Of a stretch of DNA of 64,000 nt, positions 36,148 through 43,948 are shown one piece after another. Positions within the stretch are counted from its first letter, which is position 1, and each line of letters starts with the position of its first letter. The notes beneath the pieces are model-generated. The model did no database searches, was not told the origin of the DNA, and saw only the letters and a list, made by a program, of their open reading frames with translations. Source of the stretch: NP936 sp002726085 (GTDB lineage Bacteria; Acidobacteriota; Vicinamibacteria; Vicinamibacterales; UBA8438); contig DASCQF010000015.1 in the NCBI GenBank assembly GCA_036012905.1, forward strand, positions 1 to 64,000. Reading direction: 5' to 3'. A program made the translations under genes and the position numbers.

Positions 36148-36609
36148 ATGTACTGGATGCGCTCTCGGCTCATGCTCGTGACGTTGCTCGTCGCCAGTGC
36201 TCACGTCCCGGCGATCGCCGCGACGTCGATTGCGCTCTGCTGCCTGCCGCACCTGAGCTCAACCGGCGACACCGAGGAATGCCCGCTCCATCGTGCCGCC
36301 GCTGACACCTGCACGCTGACGCAGTGCCCGATGCATGGCGCGGCGGGGTCCCACGGCCCTGAGCACTCCACCGCCGAAAGCCCGATGCACGCGCATGGCG
36401 CGACCACGCAGCCCTCACATGCCGGTGATTGTCAGCTGACGTGCGAGGACGGTGATCGCTCGCTGGTCGTACTACTCGGTGTGCCCGGGTTGCTGCCTGC
36501 GGCCAACACCGTGACATGCCAGGATGCGGTCGAGATGCGACCGGCATCTGGCGTCCACTCACCTCCCGATCAGATCCCGTCCGTTTCCATCCCACCACCG
36601 CGCGTCTGA
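36148..36609 (+). CDS. Exported Cys/His/Met-rich protein, likely metal-binding
   Basis: A 153-residue protein with an N-terminal signal (LMLVTLLVASAHVPAIAATS). The mature region has eight Cys and nine His, many in short motifs: CCLPHL, CPLHR, CPMHG, SPMHAHG and CQLTC. Met/His pairs of this kind are typical of copper-handling proteins (family-level knowledge). The C-terminal end is Pro/Ser-rich. I do not recognise a named family. It opens a plus-strand row leading to a beta-propeller protein, a TonB receptor and a CopC protein, so a copper role is inferred. The ATG at 36148 starts at the signal peptide; a TTG at 36106 is less likely. Confidence 0.7.
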   Translation: MYWMRSRLMLVTLLVASAHVPAIAATSIALCCLPHLSSTGDTEECPLHRAAADTCTLTQCPMHGAAGSHGPEHSTAESPMHAHGATTQPSHAGDCQLTCEDGDRSLVVLLGVPGLLPAANTVTCQDAVEMRPASGVHSPPDQIPSVSIPPPRV

Positions 36610-36727
36610 CCGCGACGTTCGTTTTCTTTCCACCAAGCAGCCATGACTCGACCCGGGCGCCAGGCCTTGGACGGGCGTGAGCCGTGCGAGACCGGTCGCG
36701 GCGACGCGTCGGAAGTGAGAGCGCAAG

Positions 36728-37976
36728 ATGAAGACGAGACAGATCTGGACAGTTGTGACAGTGGCGACGGCATGCGTGGTGGCGGCAACCGCACCGCGGG
36801 GCGGCAGCGCCATCGCCCAAACCGTCACCACTCCCGCCGCGGGCCCGCCAGCAGCGCACGGCGCCTACCCGTCGGCCGCGTTCGACGACACGGGTCGGCT
36901 CTGGGTGACCTGGATCGACGGGCAGCATGTGGAGGTGGCGAGCTCGTCCGACCGGGGCCGCACATTCAGCGCACCGACGCGAGTGACCATCGAACCGGAA
37001 GAGATTGACGCGACTGGCGACGCCCGGCTGAAAGTAGCCATCGGGACCGGCGGCGAGATCTACATCGCTTGGACCAGACGCGGCGCGCGGCCGTTCACCG
37101 GCGACATCCGGTTCGCGCGCTCAATGGACGCGGGGCAGAGCTTTTCGATACCGCAGACCGTCAACGACGACGATCTCCAGACCGGACACAGGTTCGAATC
37201 TTTGGGTGTCAACGACCGGGGCGAGCTGTTCATGGCCTGGGTCGACAAGCGGGACCTCGAGGCGGCGCTCGCCGTCGACGAGCCGTACGACGGCGCCGCG
37301 CTCTACTACACCTGGAGCACCGACGGCGGCGCGACCTTCGCGCCCAACCGGAAGATCAAGGACCACGTCTGCGAGTGCTGTCGCATCGCGCTGGCCTTCG
37401 ACGAAGACGGATGGCCGGTGATGGTGTGGCGAGAAGTGCTCGACGGCAGCATTCGTGACCACGGCATCGTCCGCTTCCTCGACCGGGACCGCTTTACCGA
37501 GATCGGCCGGGTCGCGGTCGATGGCTGGCGCATCGACGGCTGCCCGCACCACGGCCCCGGACTCGCCCGCGACGTAGATGGCGCATTTCACGCGGTCTGG
37601 CTGACCGGCTTCGGTCCGCAAGGCGCCGGCGCCTTCTACGCCCGCACGACCGCAGACGGACTGACGTTCACCGAGCCGATGCGGGTCGGCACCCTCACCA
37701 CGCTCGGGCACGCCGACATCGAGGCGGTCGGCCGTCACATCGTCATCGCCTGGAAAGAACGGGTGAAGCCGAGCGCGACCGCCGTGCATGTCATGGAATC
37801 GGAGGACGCCGGTCGCAGCTGGAGCGAGACGCGAGGTCACGCGGACCACCGGCATCTCGGACCACCCGCTGCTCATCTCCGATGGCGAGCGCGTCATGCT
37901 CACGTGGCACACGGAACACGAGGGTCTTCACGTGCTCCCGTTGGACACGCGGCAACCACCAACCAGTGGTCAGTGA
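36728..37976 (+). CDS. Exported sialidase-like beta-propeller with Cys/His motifs, frameshift near 37830
   Basis: An approximately 415-residue secreted protein with a signal (MKTRQIWTVVTVATACVVAA) and four Asp-box motifs (SSDRGRTF, SMDAGQSF, STDGGATF, SEDAGRSW), the mark of sialidase-type propellers. It also carries CECC at 215-218 and CPHH at 272-275, which are not part of sialidase catalysis and could bind a metal. After SEDAGRSWSE the frame shifts: the plus-one frame continues as REVTRTTGISDHPLLISDGE and ends at 37976, while the original frame runs on as unconserved sequence to 38041. Restoring two bases (CG) at 37829-37834 repairs it. The TonB receptor follows after 61 bases. Confidence 0.72.
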
Positions 37977-38037
37977 GGAATAGCCAGTGCGGTCGCCGGA
38001 CCACGGCGCTCGTCAGAGAAAGAGTTCGGAGCAAGCG

Positions 38038-40683
38038 ATGAACATGGCGGAGGCACATTTGGAGCACGACCGGGGCACTCGAGCCGTCAGACAGGCGGAC
38101 CAGGACACGCGCGACATCCGCGCCAAGCGCTGCGGCGTGGTGACCGTGCTGATGCTGCTGCTGACGCTCGCCGCGCAGGGCGCCGACGCGCAGAACCAGA
38201 TCATGCGGGGCTCGATCGCCGGGCAGGTCACCGACGCGCAGGCGCTGGCGGTGCCCGGCACCACCGTGCAAATCGTGAATCTGGAGGATGGCGTCACACA
38301 GATGCTCGTGAGTGACGGAGAGGGACGCTACGCGCAGTTCGGGCTGAACCCGGGCACCTATCGGGTCGAGGCGACACTTCAAGGGTTTGGCGAGTTCCGG
38401 AGTGAGGCGCTACGACTGAGCCGTGGCGACACCATCGAGCTCGATATCCGTCTTGCGCCGGCGGGCGTGGCCGAGCGGGTCACGGTGAGCCCGAACCGGG
38501 CGGAGCGGCGCACGGATTATTCCAGCCCTTCGAATCTCATCACCGCCGACCAGATTGCCAGTCTCAACATGCCGACGACCGAGGATGTCGTGAACTACCA
38601 GCCGGGCATCGTCATCCGACGGCGATACATCGGCGACTCGAACGGCACCCTCGGCATGCGGGGCGCGAACATGTTCCAGACGGCGCGGTCGATGGTGTTC
38701 AGCGACGGCGTGCCGCTGCACAACCCCCTGCAGACCCGCTGGAACGGAGCGCCGCGCTGGTCGCTGGTCTCTCCCGACGAGATCGAATCGGCCGAGGTTA
38801 TTTACGGACCGTTCTCGGCGGAGTACAGCGGTAACGCGATGGGTGGCGTGGTCAAGCTGAACACGCGTCTGCCCGACACCCGACAGCTGCGAATCGACTC
38901 GAATCTCTTCTCCCAGGGCTACTCGTCGCTCGGCGCCGGCGATACCTTCAACGGCGGGCGGATCTCCACCTCCTACGGGGACCGGGTGGGTCGGGTCCAG
39001 TTCCACGTATTGCACAATCATCTGCGCAACGACAGCCAGCCGCAGAATTTCAGCATCGACGAGAGCCTGCGCGACGCCGCCGGGCAGCCGGTGGCCTTGG
39101 GTGCCATCAGCACGGTCAACGATCGCAGCGTCCCGTCGATCGTCTACGGCGACACCGGCGCCGAACGCGCCCAGACCGACCTCTTCAAGGCCAAGGTCGG
39201 GGTGGAGCTGTCGCCCCACTGGACCACCCGCGTCAACGTCGCGTTCGAGAACCGGATCGGGGAAGGGCTGCGCCCGACGAGCTATCTGACCGACGCTGCA
39301 GGCAACACCATCTGGGGCGACGGCAACAACGGCACCGATGACGCCGCGTTCAGTGGGCAGGCGTTCAACGTGGACAACGCGCTGTTTGGCACAGACGAGC
39401 GCGACCGAGAGTCGCTCTTCGGGTCGTGGGAGCTGAACGGAGAGTTACGCGACAACTGGCGGCTGCAGACCACCGTCAGCCGATTCGACGTGCTCAAGGA
39501 CTTCAGCGTCGAGTCCAACTTCAACCCGGCGGACCCGCTCGACGACGGCACCGGCACCATCACCGAGTTCGACGACAGCGGCTGGACGACACTGGACGTC
39601 AAGCTGCGCGACGCCGACTTCGCCGGCACGTCGAAGCTGAGCGTCATTGGCGGATATCACTACTCGACCCAGCAGATCGGGCTGAATCAATACGCGTCGG
39701 CGAGCTACCGGACCGAAACGCGAGACGCGCGCACGAACAGCAGCGGAGGCGCGACTTCGATCCAGGGGCTGTTCGCGCAGCTGGGCTGGCTCCCCCACCC
39801 GGACTGGGAGGTCACCCTCGGCGGCCGGCAGGAGCTCTGGCGGTCTCGGGACGGCTTCGTCGACAGCCCGGGCGCGTCGGTCGTACAGCCGGAGCGCGAC
39901 ATCTCGAAGTTCTCGCCGAAGGTGGCGCTGGGCTGGGAGCCGGCGACCCGGTTCCGTCTGCAGTACTCGCTTGCCAAGGCCTATCGGTTTCCGCTCCCCG
40001 AGGAGCTGTTCGACAACGAGATCCGGACCTTCGGCACCGTGCTCGGCGACGCACGCCTCGACCCGGAAGACGGCATCCACAACAACGTGAGCATGCAATA
40101 CGGCATCGGCAATGGACACGTCGAGGTGAACCTGTTCCGGGACGATGTGAAGAACACGATCTTCACGCAGTTTCAGTTCGTCGGCGGCCGGCCGATCTTC
40201 TCGTTCCTCCCGATTGACAAGGTCAGGACCGCCGGAGTGGAGTTCGTGGTCGACCAGCGACAGGTGCTGGACTCGAAGCTCGACATTCAGGTAAATGGCA
40301 CCGTGCTGGACTCCGAGATCGTCGAGCACAGCCTGCGGCCGTCGAACGAGGGTAAGAATTTTCCACGGTTGCCCACCTTCCGGCTGGGACTTTTCGGCAT
40401 CTATCATTTCACCCCGCGGTGGCAGAGCTCGGTGGGGGTGCGGTACTCGAGCAACCAGTTCGACGACTTGGACAACGGGGATACAGCGACCCGCGTCTTT
40501 GGCGCGATCGACGAGTACTTCTTCCTCGACGCCAAGATCACCTATTGGCTTCCCGACGGCGGCCGCCTGTCGGTCGGAATGAACAACATCACGAACGAGG
40601 AGGCGTTTGTCCACCATCCGTGGCCGCAGCGCACATTCCTCGCCGAGTTCTCGGTGGATGTCTTGAACGAGCTGGTGAGGTAA
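38038..40683 (+). CDS. TonB-dependent receptor with carboxypeptidase-regulatory-like domain
   Basis: An 881-residue outer-membrane receptor. A long n-region leads to the signal VTVLMLLLTLAAQGADAQ. A carboxypeptidase-regulatory-like domain follows (GSIAGQVTDAQALAVPGTTV, GLNPGTYRVEATLQGFGEFR). The plug has VNYQPGIVIRRRYIGDSNG and ESAEVIYGPFSAEYSGNAMGG, and a 22-strand barrel ends in LNELVR. The ligand is not known; a copper chelate is inferred from the CopC gene 65 bases downstream and the Cys/His proteins upstream. The ATG at 38038 has CGGAGCAAGCG before it. Confidence 0.92.
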   Translation: MNMAEAHLEHDRGTRAVRQADQDTRDIRAKRCGVVTVLMLLLTLAAQGADAQNQIMRGSIAGQVTDAQALAVPGTTVQIVNLEDGVTQMLVSDGEGRYAQFGLNPGTYRVEATLQGFGEFRSEALRLSRGDTIELDIRLAPAGVAERVTVSPNRAERRTDYSSPSNLITADQIASLNMPTTEDVVNYQPGIVIRRRYIGDSNGTLGMRGANMFQTARSMVFSDGVPLHNPLQTRWNGAPRWSLVSPDEIESAEVIYGPFSAEYSGNAMGGVVKLNTRLPDTRQLRIDSNLFSQGYSSLGAGDTFNGGRISTSYGDRVGRVQFHVLHNHLRNDSQPQNFSIDESLRDAAGQPVALGAISTVNDRSVPSIVYGDTGAERAQTDLFKAKVGVELSPHWTTRVNVAFENRIGEGLRPTSYLTDAAGNTIWGDGNNGTDDAAFSGQAFNVDNALFGTDERDRESLFGSWELNGELRDNWRLQTTVSRFDVLKDFSVESNFNPADPLDDGTGTITEFDDSGWTTLDVKLRDADFAGTSKLSVIGGYHYSTQQIGLNQYASASYRTETRDARTNSSGGATSIQGLFAQLGWLPHPDWEVTLGGRQELWRSRDGFVDSPGASVVQPERDISKFSPKVALGWEPATRFRLQYSLAKAYRFPLPEELFDNEIRTFGTVLGDARLDPEDGIHNNVSMQYGIGNGHVEVNLFRDDVKNTIFTQFQFVGGRPIFSFLPIDKVRTAGVEFVVDQRQVLDSKLDIQVNGTVLDSEIVEHSLRPSNEGKNFPRLPTFRLGLFGIYHFTPRWQSSVGVRYSSNQFDDLDNGDTATRVFGAIDEYFFLDAKITYWLPDGGRLSVGMNNITNEEAFVHHPWPQRTFLAEFSVDVLNELVR

Positions 40684-40748
40684 GCTAGAGAAAATACTGA
40701 ATGAAGCAGTCCGCCTTCGCCAAGGCTACGGCGAGACCGGGAGCGATA

Positions 40749-41120
40749 ATGAAAACCATTCGAACACGCACTTTGGCCGCGGCCGTCGTCGTCGCGGTGG
40801 CAGCCGCGGCAACCGTCTCGGCACACATGGCCTACTCGAAGAGCATGCCGGAAAAGGATGCGACGCTGACCGAGTCGCCCGACCACCTGCAGGTCTGGTT
40901 TACGCAGGACCCGGAGCCGGCGATCAGTCAGCTGACGCTGGAGGGTCCCGGCGGCGAGGTGACGCTGGGCGAGACAACGGTCGGCGATGAGAAATCGATC
41001 GTGGCGGCGGTCTCCTCGCCCCTCGGACCGGGCAGCTACACCGTGGGCTGGCGTTCGGCCGGGGACGACGGGCACGTCCTGCGCGGCGACTTCTCGTTCA
41101 CAATTCGTGCGGCTGACTAA
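40749..41120 (+). CDS. CopC-domain copper-binding protein, ligands intact
   Basis: A 123-residue periplasmic CopC homologue with signal TRTLAAAVVVAVAAAATVSA. Cleavage after Ala25 would leave His26 at the mature N-terminus, the Cu(II) ligand of CopC, and the C-terminal GDDGHVL supplies the Asp/His ligands (about 106-109). The usual partner, the CopD permease, is not encoded here. The row of genes upstream (TonB receptor, Cys/His proteins) suggests copper import or sensing. The ATG at 40749 has GGGAGCGATA before it. An upstream ATG (40701) reads through an inverted-repeat-like stretch and is rejected. Confidence 0.85.
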   Translation: MKTIRTRTLAAAVVVAVAAAATVSAHMAYSKSMPEKDATLTESPDHLQVWFTQDPEPAISQLTLEGPGGEVTLGETTVGDEKSIVAAVSSPLGPGSYTVGWRSAGDDGHVLRGDFSFTIRAAD

Positions 41121-41602
41121 CTAACGTGGGGCTCTGCCCCACACCCCGGCTCAGTCGCTCGCGGGGACCCCAACACCCCACTCCGCTCCTTCGCGGGCGC
41201 GCACGTGCGCGCCGTGGCCGTTTCCCACGGCCCCGAACGCGTACGAGACGCTCGTTTCGGGCTGCATAACGGCCTGACTAACCTAACGTGGGGCTCTGCC
41301 CCACACCCCGGCTCAGTCGCTCGCGGGGACCCCAACACCCCACTCCGCTCTTTCGCGGGCGCGCACGTGCGCGCCGTGGCCGTCACCCACGGTTCCGAAC
41401 GCGTACGAGACTCTCGTTTTGGGCTGCATGACGGCCTAACTAACCTAACGTGGGGCTCTGCCCCACACCCCGGCTCAGCCGCTCGCGGGGACCTCACCAC
41501 CCCACTCCGCTCCTTTCGCGGGCGCGCACGTGCGCGCCGTGGCCGTCACCCACGGTTCCGAACGCGTACGAGACTCTCGTCTCGGGCTGCATAACGGCCT
41601 AA
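41121..41602. repeat. Three tandem copies of a 162-bp hairpin repeat
   Basis: Copies begin at 41121, 41283 and 41445 (each at CTAACGTGGG). Each contains the stem-loop GTGGGGC-TCT-GCCCCAC, the perfect palindrome GGCGCGCACGTGCGCGCC and GGCCGT-x-ACGGCC. The copies differ at roughly ten positions. Because 162 is divisible by three, long frames stay open on both strands, but their products are repeat translations without protein character. The spacer separates two convergent CopC-like genes. Confidence 0.9.
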
Positions 41603-41626
41603 TCTCCCAGAAGATCAGGCGGCGGA

Positions 41627-42007
41627 TCAGCGTTCACGCTGGACGGTGAAGGTGATGGTGCCGGTCTGTTCCCGACCATCGGCACCGGTGGTCGTCCAGG
41701 TCAGCGTGTAGTCGCCGTCGGGCATCGGACCCACGACCCGCGCCATCAGGTCGTTTTCACCCATCGAGTGAAGCCCTTCGGCTCGGGCTCGATTGCCCGG
41801 CGCCGTGATCTCGAGCGTGCTCTTGTCGACCCGGGGCGCCTCGTCGAACCAGACGCGGACGGTGCGGACCGGCACGTCGAGGGCGGCACCGTCTTCGGGG
41901 GTGCTGCTGGTGGCGGCGATCTGAGCCGACGCGGGACCGACCGACACCACACCCGACAACAGGGCGAAGACGACAGCGGTGAGCACGATAGTGTGCGACC
42001 TGGACAT
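41627..42007 (-). CDS. CopC-like protein lacking the copper ligands
   Basis: A 126-residue periplasmic CopC-fold protein with signal TIVLTAVVFALLSGVVSVGP. The core keeps STPEDGAAL, TVRVWFDEAPRVDKSTLEI and DGDYTLTWTTTGADGREQTG. The mature start is QIAATSS rather than His, and the DGH motif reads DGR, so the CopC copper site appears lost. It may bind no metal or use another site, or act as a structural partner. It sits convergent to the intact CopC gene across the tandem repeat. Confidence 0.8.
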   Translation of the reverse strand: MSRSHTIVLTAVVFALLSGVVSVGPASAQIAATSSTPEDGAALDVPVRTVRVWFDEAPRVDKSTLEITAPGNRARAEGLHSMGENDLMARVVGPMPDGDYTLTWTTTGADGREQTGTITFTVQRER

Positions 42008-42033
42008 GCGATGCTCCCCCCCGACCAGCTTTC

Positions 42034-42068
42034 TCCTGCCTCCTGCCTCATGCCTCCTGACTCCTTGA
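42034..42068. repeat. Heptanucleotide repeat array (TCCTGCC-type)x5
   Basis: Units TCCTGCC, TCCTGCC, TCATGCC, TCCTGAC and TCCTTGA fill the 72-base spacer between pruA and the CopC-like gene. Confidence 0.85.
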
Positions 42069-42079
42069 GCACACGCCCC

Positions 42080-43711
42080 CTACCGCTCTTGCATGTAGGG
42101 ATAGCGATAGTCGCGCGCCGGGGTGAACGTCTCCTTGGTCGTGCGTGTGCTGACCCACCGAATCAGGTTCAGAAAGCTGCCGGCCTTGTCGTTGGTGCCC
42201 GACGCACGGGAGCCGCCAAACGGCTGCTGCCCGACGACGGCGCCGGTCGGCTTGTCGTTGATATAGAAGTTCCCTGCCGCGTTCCGCAGGGCGTCGTGGG
42301 CGAGGTTGATCGCCCGGCGGTCCCGCCCGAAGATCGCTCCCGTCAGGGCATACGGCGACGTGCGGTCGCACAGCTCGAGCGTCTGCTCGTAGTCGCTGTC
42401 CTTGTAGACGTGGACGGTCAGCACCGGCCCGAACAGCTCCGTCTCCATCGTCGTGTACTGCGGGTCGTGCGCCTGGATAATGGTCGGCGCAATGAAATAC
42501 CCGGTGCTGTCGTCGCAGGTGCCGCCGCAGATGACGTCCGCGCCGCTGTCTGCCCGCGCCGCCTCGATGTAGCCTTTGAGCTTGTCGAAGGTGGTCTTGT
42601 CGATCACCGCACCCATGAAGTTGGTGAAATCAGCGACATCCCCGTAGGCCATCGCCTCCGCCTCGCCACAGACGCGGTCACGAAGCCCGCTCCAGAGACT
42701 TTCGGGTATGTAGGCGCGACTCGCGGCGCTGCATTTTTGCCCCTGGTACTCGAACGCGCCGCGGATCAGGTTGGCCGCCAGCTCGTCGGGGTCAGCCGAC
42801 GCGTGCGCAAACACGAAGTCCTTGCCGCCGGTCTCGCCGACAATCCGGGGATAGCTCTTGTAGCCGGCGATGTTGGCGCCGACGGTGCGCCACATCCCCT
42901 GGAACACCTCCGTGCTGCCGGTGAAGTGCACGCCGCCAAGATCGGGGTGCGCCATCGCCGGGTCGCCGATCTGGCCGCCGCTACCGGGCACCAGGTTGAT
43001 GACGCCGGCCGGGAGTCCGGCCTCCTCGAACAGCTTCATCAGCCAATACGCGGAAAAAACGGCAGTGGACGCCGGTTTCCAGACCACCGTGTTGCCCATG
43101 AGCGCGGGGCTGGTCGGGAGGTTGCCGGCGATCGACGTGAAGTTGAACGGCGTGGCCGCAAAGATGAACCCTTCCAGCGCCCGGTACTCGACGTAGTTCC
43201 ACATCCCGGGTGCGCTCTCTGGTTGCTGGCCGTAAATCTCGGGCATGTAGGACGCGTTGAACCGCCAGAAGTCGATCAGCTCACACGCCGCGTCGACTTC
43301 CGCCTGGAACGCCGTTTTGCTCTGATTCAGCATCGTGGCGGCATTGAGCACCTGACGATACTTGCCGGCCAGCAGCTCGGCCGCCTTCAGGAAAATCGCC
43401 GCGCGCGATTCCCACGGCATTGCGCTCCACGCGGGCCGGGCCTCGGCCGCCGCCGCAATCGCCTGGTTCACCGTCTCGGCGTTGCCGCGGTGATAGGTGG
43501 CCAGCTGCCGACGGTGGTCATGCGGCAGCACGCAGCTGCCCAGGTCACCGGTCGTCACAGCCTGGCCACCGATAATCAGCGGAATCTCGATCGAGCCGTC
43601 GGCGAACGAAACGAGCTGTGCTTTGAGCGCGGCCTTCTCCGGTGACCCGGGCGCGTAGCTCAGCACCGGTTCGTTGCGGGGTGTGGGGACCGTGACACGA
43701 GCGTTCATCAT
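42080..43711 (-). CDS. pruA: L-glutamate gamma-semialdehyde (1-pyrroline-5-carboxylate) dehydrogenase
   Basis: A 543-residue aldehyde dehydrogenase of the PruA group. FAATPFNFTSIAGNLPTSPA, HFTGSTEVFQ, IVGETGGKDFVFAHASADPD and the catalytic Cys in FEYQGQKCSAASRAYIP are diagnostic. It oxidises glutamate semialdehyde to glutamate with NAD+ in proline breakdown. Length and motifs match the stand-alone enzyme without the PutA proline dehydrogenase part; no proline dehydrogenase gene is in the window. AGGAGCCCTTTCG precedes the ATG. It diverges from the feoB gene. Confidence 0.95.
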   Translation of the reverse strand: MMNARVTVPTPRNEPVLSYAPGSPEKAALKAQLVSFADGSIEIPLIIGGQAVTTGDLGSCVLPHDHRRQLATYHRGNAETVNQAIAAAAEARPAWSAMPWESRAAIFLKAAELLAGKYRQVLNAATMLNQSKTAFQAEVDAACELIDFWRFNASYMPEIYGQQPESAPGMWNYVEYRALEGFIFAATPFNFTSIAGNLPTSPALMGNTVVWKPASTAVFSAYWLMKLFEEAGLPAGVINLVPGSGGQIGDPAMAHPDLGGVHFTGSTEVFQGMWRTVGANIAGYKSYPRIVGETGGKDFVFAHASADPDELAANLIRGAFEYQGQKCSAASRAYIPESLWSGLRDRVCGEAEAMAYGDVADFTNFMGAVIDKTTFDKLKGYIEAARADSGADVICGGTCDDSTGYFIAPTIIQAHDPQYTTMETELFGPVLTVHVYKDSDYEQTLELCDRTSPYALTGAIFGRDRRAINLAHDALRNAAGNFYINDKPTGAVVGQQPFGGSRASGTNDKAGSFLNLIRWVSTRTTKETFTPARDYRYPYMQER

Positions 43712-43867
43712 CGAAAGGGCTCCTTACAGTGCATAGAGAGAGAAAAGGCCGCAGAAGGACACATTGTCCCACAGGCGCACGCCGCGCGTGGTCTCTTGGC
43801 GCAGCGGCGTCGGCCCACGCCGATCTTGACCGACCGAATTGGTCCAAGATAGACTCAAGATGGTGAA

Positions 43868-43886
43868 ACTGAGACTCAATCTCAGT
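43868..43886. promoter_or_regulatory. Fur-box-like operator upstream of feoB
   Basis: ACTGAGA-CTCAA-TCTCAGT is a perfect 7-bp inverted repeat with TGAGA/TCTCA arms spaced by 5 bases, as in many Fur sites (TGAGAATGATTCTCA-like). It lies 62 bases upstream of the FeoA-FeoB start and downstream of TTGACC (43826) and TAGACT (43850), a possible promoter. Iron control by Fur, or by a DtxR-type regulator, is inferred. Confidence 0.6.
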
Positions 43887-43948
43887 ATCACGATCGCCGT
43901 TAGCACGGTGGACTCCCTCTCCACCGACATCCGGGAGCTCGTCTCGCC

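Noticed and set aside
41117..41594. Open reading frames on both strands through the 162-bp repeat
   Set aside because: They are translations of the hairpin repeat with a 54-residue period caused by a unit length divisible by three; no start signal or protein-like composition.
41121..41602. CRISPR array
   Set aside because: Units are 162 bp, contiguous, without unique spacers or cas genes.
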